NCBI GenBank assembly: GCA_018651345.1
Contig: JABIEF010000026.1
Span: 1 to 44,405, forward strand
Reading direction: 5' to 3'
Source: Rhodobiaceae bacterium
Lineage (GTDB): Bacteria; Pseudomonadota; Alphaproteobacteria; Rhizobiales; TMED25
DNA length: 44,405 nt
Of the stretch, positions 24,434-33,340 are shown in pieces. The position numbers and the translations under genes are program-made. The notes under the pieces are model-generated. The model saw only the letters and a list, made by a program, of their open reading frames with translations, was not told the DNA's origin and ran no database searches. Numbering within the stretch: position 1 is the first letter of the stretch; every line of letters begins with the position of its first letter.

Positions 24434-25021
24434 ATCGTTAGACTAAATAAGATATACACTCGTACTGGGGATGATGGAACAACATCTCTGGGCAGTGGAG
24501 ATAGAGAACGCAAGGATTCTCCTAGGATAAGTGCCTATGGTAGCGTCGATGAAACAAATTCATTCATAGGAACGTCGAGGCAATACATTATAACAAAGGA
24601 ACTTAAAGAACTTGATACTATCTTATTCCGCGTTCAAAATGATTTATTTGATTTAGGTGCTGATCTATGTGTTCCAGAGAACAATGAACAGGACAGTAAA
24701 AACTGTTTAAGAATAAATAACGAACAAGTAATTAGGTTAGAAAAAGAAATTGATTTATTGAATGCAGAATTACTTCCCCTCAAATCATTCATATTACCCG
24801 GCGGATCTAAAGCTTCTTCCTATCTACATATAGCTAGAACTGTTTCAAGAAGAGCTGAAAGAGAAATGATTACCATAAATCAGGTAGAAATTAAAAAGAT
24901 TGGATCACCTGCACTTAAATACATCAACAGATTATCAGATTTACTTTTTGTTGCTAGTCGATATGCAAATTTAAAATTAAATAAGGATGATATTTTATGG
25001 GTCCCTGGAGCTAATAGATAA
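24434..25021 (+). CDS. PduO-type cob(I)alamin adenosyltransferase with apparent AUC start
   Basis: Family N-termini read MVRLNKIYTRTGDDGTT. Here VRLNKIYTRTGDDGTTSLG is intact but the first codon is ATC (24434-24436) rather than ATG, and AAGGA (24421-24425) is eight bases before it. The next in-frame ATG (24758) would delete more than half of the enzyme. GSVDETNSF and ARTVSRRAEREM (active-site arginine/glutamate region) are intact across 195 residues. It makes adenosylcobalamin for B12-dependent mutases. Neighbours are the twin-helix protein and etfB, a recurrent alphaproteobacterial order. Confidence 0.88.
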   Translation: MVRLNKIYTRTGDDGTTSLGSGDRERKDSPRISAYGSVDETNSFIGTSRQYIITKELKELDTILFRVQNDLFDLGADLCVPENNEQDSKNCLRINNEQVIRLEKEIDLLNAELLPLKSFILPGGSKASSYLHIARTVSRRAEREMITINQVEIKKIGSPALKYINRLSDLLFVASRYANLKLNKDDILWVPGANR

Positions 25022-25106
25022 GTAAGATTAGTAGCTATAAATAAATATATTTTATAATTAATAATCTTTTGGTATAAATAATAAAAATATAAATGGAGAT
25101 TTTTTA

Positions 25107-25856
25107 ATGAAAGTTCTTGTGCCTGTTAAAAGAGTTGTAGATTATAATGTAAAAATTAGAGTTGACTCACAAAGTCAAAGTATAGATTTAACAAATATTA
25201 AGATGTCTATGAATCCTTTTGATGAAATAGCTGTTGAAGAAGCTATTAGACTAAAAGAATCTGGTCAAGTCGAAGAAATTATTGCCCTATCTATTGGCCC
25301 ATCTCAATGTCAAGAGACCATTAGAAATGCTCTTGCAATGGGTATGGATAGAGGTATACACATAGAGACAGAACATTCACCTGAACCGCTCATAGTAGCA
25401 AAATTAATTAATGAAATTGTTAAAAAAGAAGAAGCTGACATTGTAATACTTGGTAAACAAGCTATAGATGATGATTGTAGTCAAACTGGACAAATGCTAT
25501 CGGCGTTAATGAAGTGTTCTCTAGCGACATTTGCATCAAATATTACTTTTGACGATGATCGAGTAATAGTTACAAGAGAGATCGACGGGGGATTGCAAAC
25601 GATCAAACTACAAAAACCAACCGTTATAACAACAGATCTCAGGTTAAATGAACCAAGATATGCATCTTTACCAAATATAATGAAGGCAAAGAAAAAAATA
25701 ATTGATAAATATTTACCTGACGATCTTAATATTGATATGACACCAAAACTTGATGTCATAAAGATTGAGGAACCTCCAAAAAGACAAGGTGGCGGAAAAG
25801 TTGAGACTATTATAGAGTTAGTTGAAAAATTAAAAAATGAAGCAGGAGTTATATAA
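25107..25856 (+). CDS. etfB: Electron transfer flavoprotein beta subunit
   Basis: The 249-residue protein begins MKVLVPVKRVVDYNVKIRVD as in alphaproteobacterial EtfB. SMNPFDEIAVEEAIRLKE and ILGKQAIDDDCSQTGQML (AMP-binding region) are present, and a late VETIIELVEKLKNEAGVI is standard. With EtfA it accepts electrons from acyl-CoA and related dehydrogenases and hands them to ETF:ubiquinone oxidoreductase. The last base of its stop is the first base of the etfA ATG (25856), so the two are coupled. GGAG lies upstream of the start. Confidence 0.97.
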   Translation: MKVLVPVKRVVDYNVKIRVDSQSQSIDLTNIKMSMNPFDEIAVEEAIRLKESGQVEEIIALSIGPSQCQETIRNALAMGMDRGIHIETEHSPEPLIVAKLINEIVKKEEADIVILGKQAIDDDCSQTGQMLSALMKCSLATFASNITFDDDRVIVTREIDGGLQTIKLQKPTVITTDLRLNEPRYASLPNIMKAKKKIIDKYLPDDLNIDMTPKLDVIKIEEPPKRQGGGKVETIIELVEKLKNEAGVI

Positions 25857-26794
25857 TGGCAACATTAATATTAGCAGAACACGATAATATCAAGTTAAAA
25901 GAATCAACGAATAAGGTAGTTACTGCTGCTAATTTAATTGGCGATACTATTGATATTTTAGTCATTGGAAATAATTGTATGAGCGTGGCTACTCAGGCAT
26001 CTAAAATAACTCACGTCTCCAAAGTAATAGTTGTAGAAGAATCTTATTATCAAAATATGCTAGCAGAACCAGTTTCAGATCTAATTGTTAGTCTAATGAA
26101 AGATTATAAAACATTAATGTCACCGGCAACAACTAATGGGAAGAATATTCTGCCAAGAGTTGCAGCTACACTTGATGTATCACAAATTTCTGAGATTACA
26201 GCAGTGATTGATAAAAATACATTCGAAAGACCTATCTATGCAGGGAATGCAATTGCAACAATAAAAACTACTACTGAAAAAAATGTTATAACTGTAAGAA
26301 CAACTGCCTTTGATGCTGCAACTAACGAAAATAATACTGAAATTGAGATTCTTAATGCAACAGCTAACCCATGTTTATCTGAATTTATCGAAGAGAAGAT
26401 ATCTGGAAGTGAAAGGCCCGAGCTAACGTCAGCTAAAATAATTATATCAGGCGGAAGAGGAATGCAATCTGGTGACAACTTTTCCATGTTAGATAAAATT
26501 GCAGACAAATTAGGAGCTGCCGTCGGGGCAAGTAGGGCAGCAGTTGATGCTGGCTTTGTTCCAAACGAATACCAAGTTGGACAAACTGGAAAAGTTGTAG
26601 CGCCCGATCTTTATATTGCAGTTGGTATTTCAGGAGCAATACAACATTTAGCTGGAATGAAAGACTCTAAGGTAATCGTTGCAATTAACAAAGATGAGGA
26701 GGCGCCAATATTTGAAGTTGCAGATTATGGGTTGGTTGCAGATTTATTCGATGCAATTCCAGAACTAGAAAATGAATTAAATAACATAAAATAG
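25856..26794 (+). CDS. etfA: Electron transfer flavoprotein alpha subunit
   Basis: The 312-residue protein has the EtfA N-terminal domain ([18 protein letters not shown]) and the FAD-binding C-terminal domain with [48 protein letters not shown] and [12 protein letters not shown], ending with the [17 protein letters not shown] segment. All cofactor motifs are intact. It is fused head-to-tail to etfB and followed 26 bases later by the 3-hydroxyacyl-CoA dehydrogenase, giving a beta-oxidation-related operon. Confidence 0.97.
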   Translation: MATLILAEHDNIKLKESTNKVVTAANLIGDTIDILVIGNNCMSVATQASKITHVSKVIVVEESYYQNMLAEPVSDLIVSLMKDYKTLMSPATTNGKNILPRVAATLDVSQISEITAVIDKNTFERPIYAGNAIATIKTTTEKNVITVRTTAFDAATNENNTEIEILNATANPCLSEFIEEKISGSERPELTSAKIIISGGRGMQSGDNFSMLDKIADKLGAAVGASRAAVDAGFVPNEYQVGQTGKVVAPDLYIAVGISGAIQHLAGMKDSKVIVAINKDEEAPIFEVADYGLVADLFDAIPELENELNNIK

Positions 26795-26820
26795 ATTTAT
26801 CCAACTTTTGAAGGTAGACA

Positions 26821-27669
26821 ATGAATCTTACATCCATAGGCATCATAGGCGCAGGTCAAATGGGGTCTGGTATCGCTTATGTTTGTGCTGCCTCAGGATA
26901 TAAAGTAAAACTGTACGACATTGATTCAAAATTAATAAATATTGCATTAGAAAAAATTAATAAAAATTTATCCTATCAACTGAAGATAAAAAATATCAAC
27001 CAAACAGAAAAAGAAGCTGCGTTTAGCTTAGTTGAACCAATAAATAATCTAAGAAAATTATCAAGTGTTGACCTTATTATAGAATGCGTAATAGAGAACA
27101 AACAAATAAAAAGTGATATTTACCAAGAATTAGAAAAATATCTTAAAAAAGAAGCTGTCGTTGCAACTAATACATCTTCATTATCTATATCAAACTTAGC
27201 GTCGACATTCATTCGACCTAATAAATTCATTGGTATCCATTTCATGAATCCACCTCATATGACAAATTTGATTGAATTAATTAAGGGAGACTTAACAGAC
27301 AATAACACTCTGAATATTGCCAGGCAATTTGTCAGTTCCTTGGATAAAAAATGCGTGATTTCAAAGGATTCTCCAGCATTTATTGTTAACAGGATTCTTA
27401 TACCGATGATCAATGAAGCTATTTATGCACTACACGAAGGTGTAGCCGATGTTAACTCTATTGATCAAGCTCTTAAGCTTGGTGCAAACCATCCCATGGG
27501 ACCCTTGGAACTTGCAGATTTCATTGGACTTGATACTTGCCTGTATATACTGCAGACATTATATACAGAAACTTCGAATGAAAAATACAAACCTTGTCCA
27601 CTTCTTGTGCAATATGTAGATAAGGGCTTGTTAGGAAAGAAAACAGGAAAAGGTTTTTACAAACATTAA
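26821..27669 (+). CDS. hbd: 3-hydroxybutyryl-CoA dehydrogenase
   Basis: The 282-residue single-function enzyme has the NAD motif GIIGAGQMGSGIA at its start, TNTSSLSIS, the active-site HFMNPPHM (His-Glu dyad region), and the C-terminal GANHPMGPLELADFIGLD typical of Hbd. It oxidises 3-hydroxyacyl-CoA, mainly C4, to the 3-keto form, and a thiolase gene exists at 39 kb. It is last in the pduO-etfB-etfA-hbd series; the downstream 138 bases are AT-rich without a gene. Confidence 0.94.
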   Translation: MNLTSIGIIGAGQMGSGIAYVCAASGYKVKLYDIDSKLINIALEKINKNLSYQLKIKNINQTEKEAAFSLVEPINNLRKLSSVDLIIECVIENKQIKSDIYQELEKYLKKEAVVATNTSSLSISNLASTFIRPNKFIGIHFMNPPHMTNLIELIKGDLTDNNTLNIARQFVSSLDKKCVISKDSPAFIVNRILIPMINEAIYALHEGVADVNSIDQALKLGANHPMGPLELADFIGLDTCLYILQTLYTETSNEKYKPCPLLVQYVDKGLLGKKTGKGFYKH

Positions 27670-27807
27670 TACTGCTTAACAATAATATCACAGTAGATAG
27701 ATAGTTTTAAATAATATATAATACATATTTAATTAAGATTAATAACATAATATAAAATCATACTATTATGCAAACACTATAAATATTGTTTAAAAAGAAA
27801 AAAATCT

Positions 27808-29187
27808 ATGGCTAATAAAATGTGGGGCGGCAGATTCGCTAACAGTCCTGATAAAATAATGGAAATAATAAATTCTTCTATCCACTTTGATATTCGACTT
27901 GCACTTCAAGATATTCAAGGTTCTATCGCTCATGCAAAAATGCTAGGAGAGGTATCTATAATTACAAAAAAAGAATCAGAAAAAATTATCACCGGCCTAA
28001 ATGAAATAAGAAAAGAAATTGAAAATGGTAATTTTAAAACATCAGTAGAATTAGAAGATATTCATATGAATATTGAAAGTAGACTGAATGAATTAATTGG
28101 AGATTTATCGGGAAAATTACATACAGGAAGGTCGAGAAACGATCAAGTTGCAACAGACATAAAATTATATTTACGTGAAAAGATTAATTATATAACTGAA
28201 TTAATAAATACTTATCAAAAAACATTGTCTTTAAATGCTTTGAAATATTATGATACTATCATGCCAGGATTTACTCACCTGCAAAGCGCTCAACCAATAA
28301 CATTTGGGCATCACTTGTTAGCATATGTTGAGCTTGCTGAAAGAGATAAGGGGCGTTTTACTGATTGTTTACAAAGATTAGATGAATGTCCACTAGGGGC
28401 TGCAGCACTTGCAGGTACATCTTACCCTATAGATAGATTTATGACCGCTAGTATTCTTGGATTTAAAAAACCTATGGCAAATTCTCTAGATGCCGTCTCG
28501 TCTCGTGACTTACTTCTGGAAACACTATCGGTAATTGCTATAACAGCTATCAACCTATCTAGGTTTGCAGAAGAATTAGTTCTCTGGTCGTCAACAGAAT
28601 TTAACTATATCAAATTATCAGATAAATACACCTCAGGTTCGTCAATTATGCCGCAAAAGAGAAATCCCGATGCAGCAGAATTAGTAAGAGCAAAATCTGG
28701 AAGAACAATAGGTTCGCTAATTACATTATTTACAGTTCTAAAAGGCTTGCCGCTCGCATACAGCAAAGATATGCAGGAAGACAAAGAAGCTTTATTTGAT
28801 TCAATTGATACTATTGAGATTTCTTTACTGGCATTAATTGGCATGGTTGGGGATATGAAACCAAATATTGAAAAAATGCAGTCTGCCTCAAAAGAAGGCT
28901 TTTCAATTGCAACAGATATAGCTGATATGCTAGTTATAAAAATTGGCATTCCTTTTAGGGAGGCTCATAATATTGTTGGCAAAATGGTTGCCCTTGCAGA
29001 AAAAAATAATACATATTTAGATAAATTAGATCCAAAAGAAATAATTACGATAGATAAAAGAATACCAAATGATATTATGAGTTTAATTACGATAGATAAT
29101 ATGGTTTTAAACAAAACATCCTATGGTGGAACATCCCCTCATGAAGTATTAAAAAGAGCTAACGAGTGGGTTGAACGCTTAAGTTAA
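27808..29187 (+). CDS. argH: Argininosuccinate lyase
   Basis: The 459-residue protein starts MANKMWGGRFANSPDKIM and contains the fumarase-superfamily signature GSSIMPQKRNPDAAEL plus LHTGRSRNDQVATD and TSYPIDRF. It splits argininosuccinate to arginine and fumarate in the cytoplasm. Length and all three conserved regions are normal. It begins the argH-lptM-lysA run that is conserved in Alphaproteobacteria. Confidence 0.97.
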   Translation: MANKMWGGRFANSPDKIMEIINSSIHFDIRLALQDIQGSIAHAKMLGEVSIITKKESEKIITGLNEIRKEIENGNFKTSVELEDIHMNIESRLNELIGDLSGKLHTGRSRNDQVATDIKLYLREKINYITELINTYQKTLSLNALKYYDTIMPGFTHLQSAQPITFGHHLLAYVELAERDKGRFTDCLQRLDECPLGAAALAGTSYPIDRFMTASILGFKKPMANSLDAVSSRDLLLETLSVIAITAINLSRFAEELVLWSSTEFNYIKLSDKYTSGSSIMPQKRNPDAAELVRAKSGRTIGSLITLFTVLKGLPLAYSKDMQEDKEALFDSIDTIEISLLALIGMVGDMKPNIEKMQSASKEGFSIATDIADMLVIKIGIPFREAHNIVGKMVALAEKNNTYLDKLDPKEIITIDKRIPNDIMSLITIDNMVLNKTSYGGTSPHEVLKRANEWVERLS

Positions 29188-29232
29188 TTGCTAAATTTAG
29201 AACTACACTTAATAAAATTGAACGGAATTTAA

Positions 29233-29370
29233 ATGATAAAAAAATATTCAATAACATGCATAATACTAGTCTTCGTTATTTCTCTTGCCTCATGTGGAAT
29301 AAAAGGCGCGTTAGAACCCATGTCTGATAAAAAATCTGATAAAGATTTTATATTAGATGATTTAATTTGA
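29233..29370 (+). CDS. lptM: LptM-like small lipoprotein
   Basis: A 45-residue gene sits between argH and lysA, the standard position of lptM/yifL. It has a signal with lipobox SLASCGIKGALEP, so a cysteine near residue 21 is lipidated. The G-x-K-G-x-L-E-P stretch after the cysteine is the recognised LptM motif. In enteric bacteria LptM helps mature the LptD outer-membrane translocon; that role here is by homology. The stop overlaps a TTG at the possible upstream lysA start. The tail is short and acidic. Confidence 0.86.
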   Translation: MIKKYSITCIILVFVISLASCGIKGALEPMSDKKSDKDFILDDLI

Positions 29371-29378
29371 GAAGCTTA

Positions 29379-30644
29379 ATGAACTATATTGAATATAAAA
29401 AAAACACACTAAATATAGAAAATATAAGCATAGTAGATATTGCTTCTAAAAATTCTACTCCTTTCTATTGTTATTCAAATAATCATATCGTTGATCAATA
29501 TAATAAATTTTCAAAATCCTTAGAGAAAATTGATCATAAAATATTCTATGCTGTAAAAGCCAATTCAAATCAATCAATTCTTAAGATCCTCGCAAATCTT
29601 GGAGCTGGTATGGATGTTGTCTCAGGTGGAGAGCTAAGTAGAGCTCTTAAAGCTGGAGTAAAAGGATCGGATATTATTTATTCAGGTGTCGGTAAGACAG
29701 ATGAAGAAATTTCATATGCAATTGAATCTAAGGTTTCGTGCTTAAATGTGGAATCAGAATCAGAATTACATACCATAAATCAAATTGCTTCTGAAAGTAA
29801 GACAAAAGCAAATATTTCTATTAGAGTTAATCCGGATGTAGACGCAAAAACACATGTTAAAATTACCACAGGAAAAGCAGAAAATAAGTTTGGAATTGAA
29901 TTTAATGATTCTGCTAGAATTTATAAATTAGCTTCTTCTTTAAAAAATATAAATATTACCGGTGTTTCAATTCATATTGGTAGTCAAATAACAAGCTTAG
30001 AGCCATTCAAAAAAGCTTTTTTAATCATTCGTGATTTAGTATCCCAATTAAGAAATGACGGCCACACAATAGATCATATTGATTTAGGCGGAGGTCTAGG
30101 AATAGCCTACCATGAAAATGAGACTCCTCCATCTATCAATGACTATGGTAAATTAGTGTCATCAATCTTTGAAGGAGTAGGTGCGCAAATTTACCTTGAA
30201 CCTGGAAGATTTATAATAGGAAATTCAGGATTATTAATTACAAAAGTTATTAATGTAAAAACTACGCCCCAAAAGTCATTTATTATAGTTGACGCAGGTA
30301 TGAATGACTTTATTAGACCAACTCTCTATGGCGCATACCACGAGACACTACCTGTAATTGATAACCTTGGAACCTCCAGCAAACGCTATGATGTAGTTGG
30401 TCCTGTATGCGAAACAGGTGATTTCTTTGCAAAGAATAGAAAAATGAATTTTGTAAAAAAAGGTAGTTTGATTGCTATAAAATCAGTAGGTGCCTATGGT
30501 ACGGTTCAGTCATCTAATTATAATTCTCGACCGATAGTAGCCGAAATACTAGTCAATAAAGGCCAGTATGAGATTATAAGACATGCTCAAAAAATTGATG
30601 ATCTAATTAATTTAGACACAGTAGCTACGTGGCTAGATAATTAA
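29379..30644 (+). CDS. lysA: Diaminopimelate decarboxylase
   Basis: The ATG at 29379 gives MNYIEYKKNTLNIE, matching family N-termini; a TTG at 29367 overlaps the lptM stop and is less likely. The 421-residue PLP enzyme has YAVKANSN with the Schiff-base lysine, HIGSQI, DLGGGLGIAY and EPGRFIIGNSG, and the active-site CETGDFFA. It makes lysine from meso-diaminopimelate. It follows lptM and is 39 bases before the ftsE start. Confidence 0.96.
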   Translation: MNYIEYKKNTLNIENISIVDIASKNSTPFYCYSNNHIVDQYNKFSKSLEKIDHKIFYAVKANSNQSILKILANLGAGMDVVSGGELSRALKAGVKGSDIIYSGVGKTDEEISYAIESKVSCLNVESESELHTINQIASESKTKANISIRVNPDVDAKTHVKITTGKAENKFGIEFNDSARIYKLASSLKNINITGVSIHIGSQITSLEPFKKAFLIIRDLVSQLRNDGHTIDHIDLGGGLGIAYHENETPPSINDYGKLVSSIFEGVGAQIYLEPGRFIIGNSGLLITKVINVKTTPQKSFIIVDAGMNDFIRPTLYGAYHETLPVIDNLGTSSKRYDVVGPVCETGDFFAKNRKMNFVKKGSLIAIKSVGAYGTVQSSNYNSRPIVAEILVNKGQYEIIRHAQKIDDLINLDTVATWLDN

Positions 30645-30683
30645 TCTTTATTTTATAACATAAAATAATGATTGGAAAATAAT

Positions 30684-31343
30684 TTGATTGAACTTAAAAA
30701 TGTTAGCCTGAGATATAATCTCAACAGAGAGATACTAAATAATGTATCATTTGCTATTGAGCCAGGTGGTTTCTATTACATTACAGGTTCTTCAGGTGCT
30801 GGCAAAACATCTTTATTAAAATTATTATTCTTATCGCTAAAACCATCTGATGGGAAGGTATCAGTATTTGGTCACGATATATCAAAAATTTCAAATTATA
30901 AAAAACAATTATTAAGAAGAAGAATTGGGTTTGTATTTCAGGATTTTAGACTTCTTAACCATCTCACTACTTATGAAAATATTGCATTACCTCTTCGAGT
31001 TAGAGGGGAAGACGAAATAAATTACAAAAAAGATGTAATTGAACTGTTAAAATGGGTTGATCTTGAACATTGCATACATTCAAAACCAGAAGTTTTGTCT
31101 GGCGGAGAAAAACAAAGAGCTGCTATAGCAAGAGCTGTGATAGGATCCCCAGAAATCATTCTTGCTGACGAACCTACTGGGAACGTTGACCCAGATATTG
31201 CATCACGTATATTGAAGTTATTTCTTGAATTAAATAAACTCGGCACATCTATTGTAATAGCAACCCATGATACAGCAATAATCAAGCAAATCAAAAAACC
31301 TATAATAGAATTAAAAAATGGAAAAATTAAAATACAAAAATAA
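30684..31343 (+). CDS. ftsE: Cell-division ATP-binding protein FtsE
   Basis: All ABC motifs are present: Walker A GSSGAGKTS, Q-loop FVFQDFRLL, signature LSGGEKQR, Walker B IILADEPTGN and the switch histidine ATHD. The start is the TTG at 30684, giving MIELKNVSLRY like other FtsE proteins, with GGA about nine bases upstream; a TTG at 30672 adds four residues. FtsE powers FtsX in septal peptidoglycan remodelling. It overlaps ftsX by 26 bases. Confidence 0.95.
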   Translation: MIELKNVSLRYNLNREILNNVSFAIEPGGFYYITGSSGAGKTSLLKLLFLSLKPSDGKVSVFGHDISKISNYKKQLLRRRIGFVFQDFRLLNHLTTYENIALPLRVRGEDEINYKKDVIELLKWVDLEHCIHSKPEVLSGGEKQRAAIARAVIGSPEIILADEPTGNVDPDIASRILKLFLELNKLGTSIVIATHDTAIIKQIKKPIIELKNGKIKIQK

Positions 31344-31983
31344 GATTAAAATATTATCTAGTTTAGAAAATATAAAAAGTTTAAACAAAGGTAGAATAAG
31401 ATCTTTAGCTCCAAAACCATCTAAATTAATACCAAATGATGGAATTGCAGGAAAATATCTGCTAATCATAATCTCTTTAATGTGCTTCACAATATCACTA
31501 TTACTTTGTGCTATTATCCTAATAAATAATACAATATCCGCATCTCAAATTTCAATAAATCTACTACAAACTTTTAATATTATTAGCACTCTTATAGTAA
31601 TATTAATCTCAGCTGCTATCTGTAGTGTTATAATATTTGCAACAAATGCAGCTTTAACCAGTAACAAAGAAGTTGTACAGGTTCTAAATTTAATGGGAGC
31701 TTCAAGAAATTTTATTGCCTATCAAATACAAATAAAATTTTTTAATCTAAGTATTTTAGGAGGGATAATTGGATGCTTTTTAACATTATTGACAGTTTTT
31801 GCCATCAACCCATTTTATAGCCAACTATTCAATATGATCTATAATTATGACACTGATATTATAATTATCAATTTTTTGAATTTTCAGGTTTATGAGTATT
31901 TATTTATTTTGATAGTTCCTCTATTATCAGGGCTTATAGGCCTAGTTTCATCTCGAATAGCTATTATTAATATTTTAAAATAA
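31318..31983 (+). CDS. ftsX: Cell-division protein FtsX, lacking the periplasmic domain
   Basis: The 221-residue product has an N-terminal cytoplasmic tail, TM1 (about 46-70), a very short 17-residue loop, TM2 (88-107), the conserved coupling segment EVVQVLNLMGASRNFI, TM3 (about 144-165) and TM4 (194-213). Normal FtsX has roughly 100 residues or more between TM1 and TM2, which form the periplasmic domain that contacts EnvC-type regulators; that domain is absent. No frameshift is visible and the frame is open through all four helices. It overlaps ftsE by 26 bases, so expression is coupled. Confidence 0.88.
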   Translation: MEKLKYKNKIKILSSLENIKSLNKGRIRSLAPKPSKLIPNDGIAGKYLLIIISLMCFTISLLLCAIILINNTISASQISINLLQTFNIISTLIVILISAAICSVIIFATNAALTSNKEVVQVLNLMGASRNFIAYQIQIKFFNLSILGGIIGCFLTLLTVFAINPFYSQLFNMIYNYDTDIIIINFLNFQVYEYLFILIVPLLSGLIGLVSSRIAIINILK

Positions 31984-31999
31984 ACAAAGAAGATTAACA

Positions 32000-32584
32000 A
32001 TTAAATTTATTAAAAAAATCTACATAATTATCACCTTTATTTTCTTGATTGTTCTAATTGTTGATATAATGAAATACAGAAATACGCTAATTGACGAAGG
32101 AGATAAAATCTTACCCGCCTCCGTTGATGCTATTGTTGTTTTTAGCGGTGGATCAAATAGAATAGAAAACGCAGTTGAGTTATTAGAAAAGAAATTAGCC
32201 AAAAAATTATTTATTTCAGGCGTAAACCCAAAAACAACCAAAAATGATATCTTAATCAAAGATATAGGTAACGAAAAATTATTTAAGTGTTGTATAGATC
32301 TAGGGAAAAATGCAATAAATACATTTGAAAATGCAATAGAAACAGCCGAGTGGATAGATAAGAATAAATTTGATTCTGTTATATTAGTAACATCTAATTA
32401 CCACATAAAGAGAAGTCTTATTATATTAAAAAAAATCAACCCTAATGCTAATTTTATACCATACCCTATAAAGAGTACCTTCGATAAAGACCAGCAATAT
32501 ATAAGAAGTTTTGATATGTTAAAAGTCTTATCAGGAGAGTATTTCAAGCTATTATATACCAGATTAAGAATAATGTGGTTATAG
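32000..32584 (+). CDS. YdcF-family (DUF218) membrane-anchored protein, apparent AUU start
   Basis: The domain is clear: VDAIVVFSGGSNRIENAVELL near residue 45, LFISGVN, and ILVTSNYHIKRSL later. This is the ElyC/SanA/YdcF fold, often linked to envelope polysaccharide metabolism. Its N-terminal membrane helix (IKFIKKIYIIITFIFLIVLI) is encoded in frame upstream of the first standard start (TTG 32045). The only candidate preceded by a ribosome site (AAGAAG near 31987) is an ATT at 32000. It follows ftsX in the same run and precedes plsC by 24 bases, which is its usual place in Alphaproteobacteria. Confidence 0.85.
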   Translation: MKFIKKIYIIITFIFLIVLIVDIMKYRNTLIDEGDKILPASVDAIVVFSGGSNRIENAVELLEKKLAKKLFISGVNPKTTKNDILIKDIGNEKLFKCCIDLGKNAINTFENAIETAEWIDKNKFDSVILVTSNYHIKRSLIILKKINPNANFIPYPIKSTFDKDQQYIRSFDMLKVLSGEYFKLLYTRLRIMWL

Positions 32585-32608
32585 ATAATAAATGAAAGTT
32601 TAATTTAC

Positions 32609-33328
32609 ATGTTAATCAGATCGATAATATATTATTTTGTGTTCACTATAAATCTTGTCTTATTTTGCTTAATTTGCCTTCCTCTCTTTGTGCTTCCGCA
32701 ACGAATAGGACTTAAATTATTAAAGATATGGGCAAAAAGTTCACAAGATATTTTATTATATATTTGTAAAATAGACTTTGAGGTTAGAGGGGCAAAGAAT
32801 ATTGCAAATCATAAAGTATTAATTGCGTCAAAGCATCAGTCTACTTGGGAAACAATAAATTATTTACATATACTAGAAGATCCTATTATGATTCTTAAAA
32901 AAGAACTCATACTAATTCCATTTTTTGGATTATACGCCCTGAAATTTGGTAATATAGCGATAAAAAGATCTTCTGGATCAAAAGCTTTAAAAGAATTAAT
33001 ACAAAAGACAAAAAAGACAAAAAATAATAAAAGACCAATTATTATTTTTCCTGAGGGCACAAGACAAAAACCATCAAATCCCAAGGATTATAAAAGAGGA
33101 GTGTTCGCATTATATAAAAATTTGAACATACCCTGCGTACCAGTTGCATTAAATTCAGGTGTTTACTGGCCAAAAAATAAATTGAAAAAAATACCTGGTA
33201 GAATAATTATTGAATTTCTTGATCCAATAGATCCAGGACTAAGCTCATCAATATTTATGTCTGAGCTAGAAAATAGAATAGAAAATGCTACCAACAAATT
33301 GATTACAGAAAGCAAAACAAGTGATTAG
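32609..33328 (+). CDS. plsC: 1-acyl-sn-glycerol-3-phosphate acyltransferase
   Basis: The 239-residue protein has an N-terminal membrane helix (about 8-28), the acyltransferase block I as ASKHQSTWET (H and the acidic residue four positions later), block III as IIFPEGTRQ, and a late VPVALNSGVYW. It adds the second acyl chain to make phosphatidic acid at the inner membrane. It ends the ftsE-ftsX-ydcF-plsC run and faces the convergent tyrA gene 12 bases away. Confidence 0.94.
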   Translation: MLIRSIIYYFVFTINLVLFCLICLPLFVLPQRIGLKLLKIWAKSSQDILLYICKIDFEVRGAKNIANHKVLIASKHQSTWETINYLHILEDPIMILKKELILIPFFGLYALKFGNIAIKRSSGSKALKELIQKTKKTKNNKRPIIIFPEGTRQKPSNPKDYKRGVFALYKNLNIPCVPVALNSGVYWPKNKLKKIPGRIIIEFLDPIDPGLSSSIFMSELENRIENATNKLITESKTSD

Positions 33329-33340
33329 ATTTTCTTATTA

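Noticed and set aside
24758-25021. Short 87-residue gene beginning at the ATG at 24758
   Set aside because: It is only the C-terminal part of the adenosyltransferase, whose frame continues upstream to 24434.
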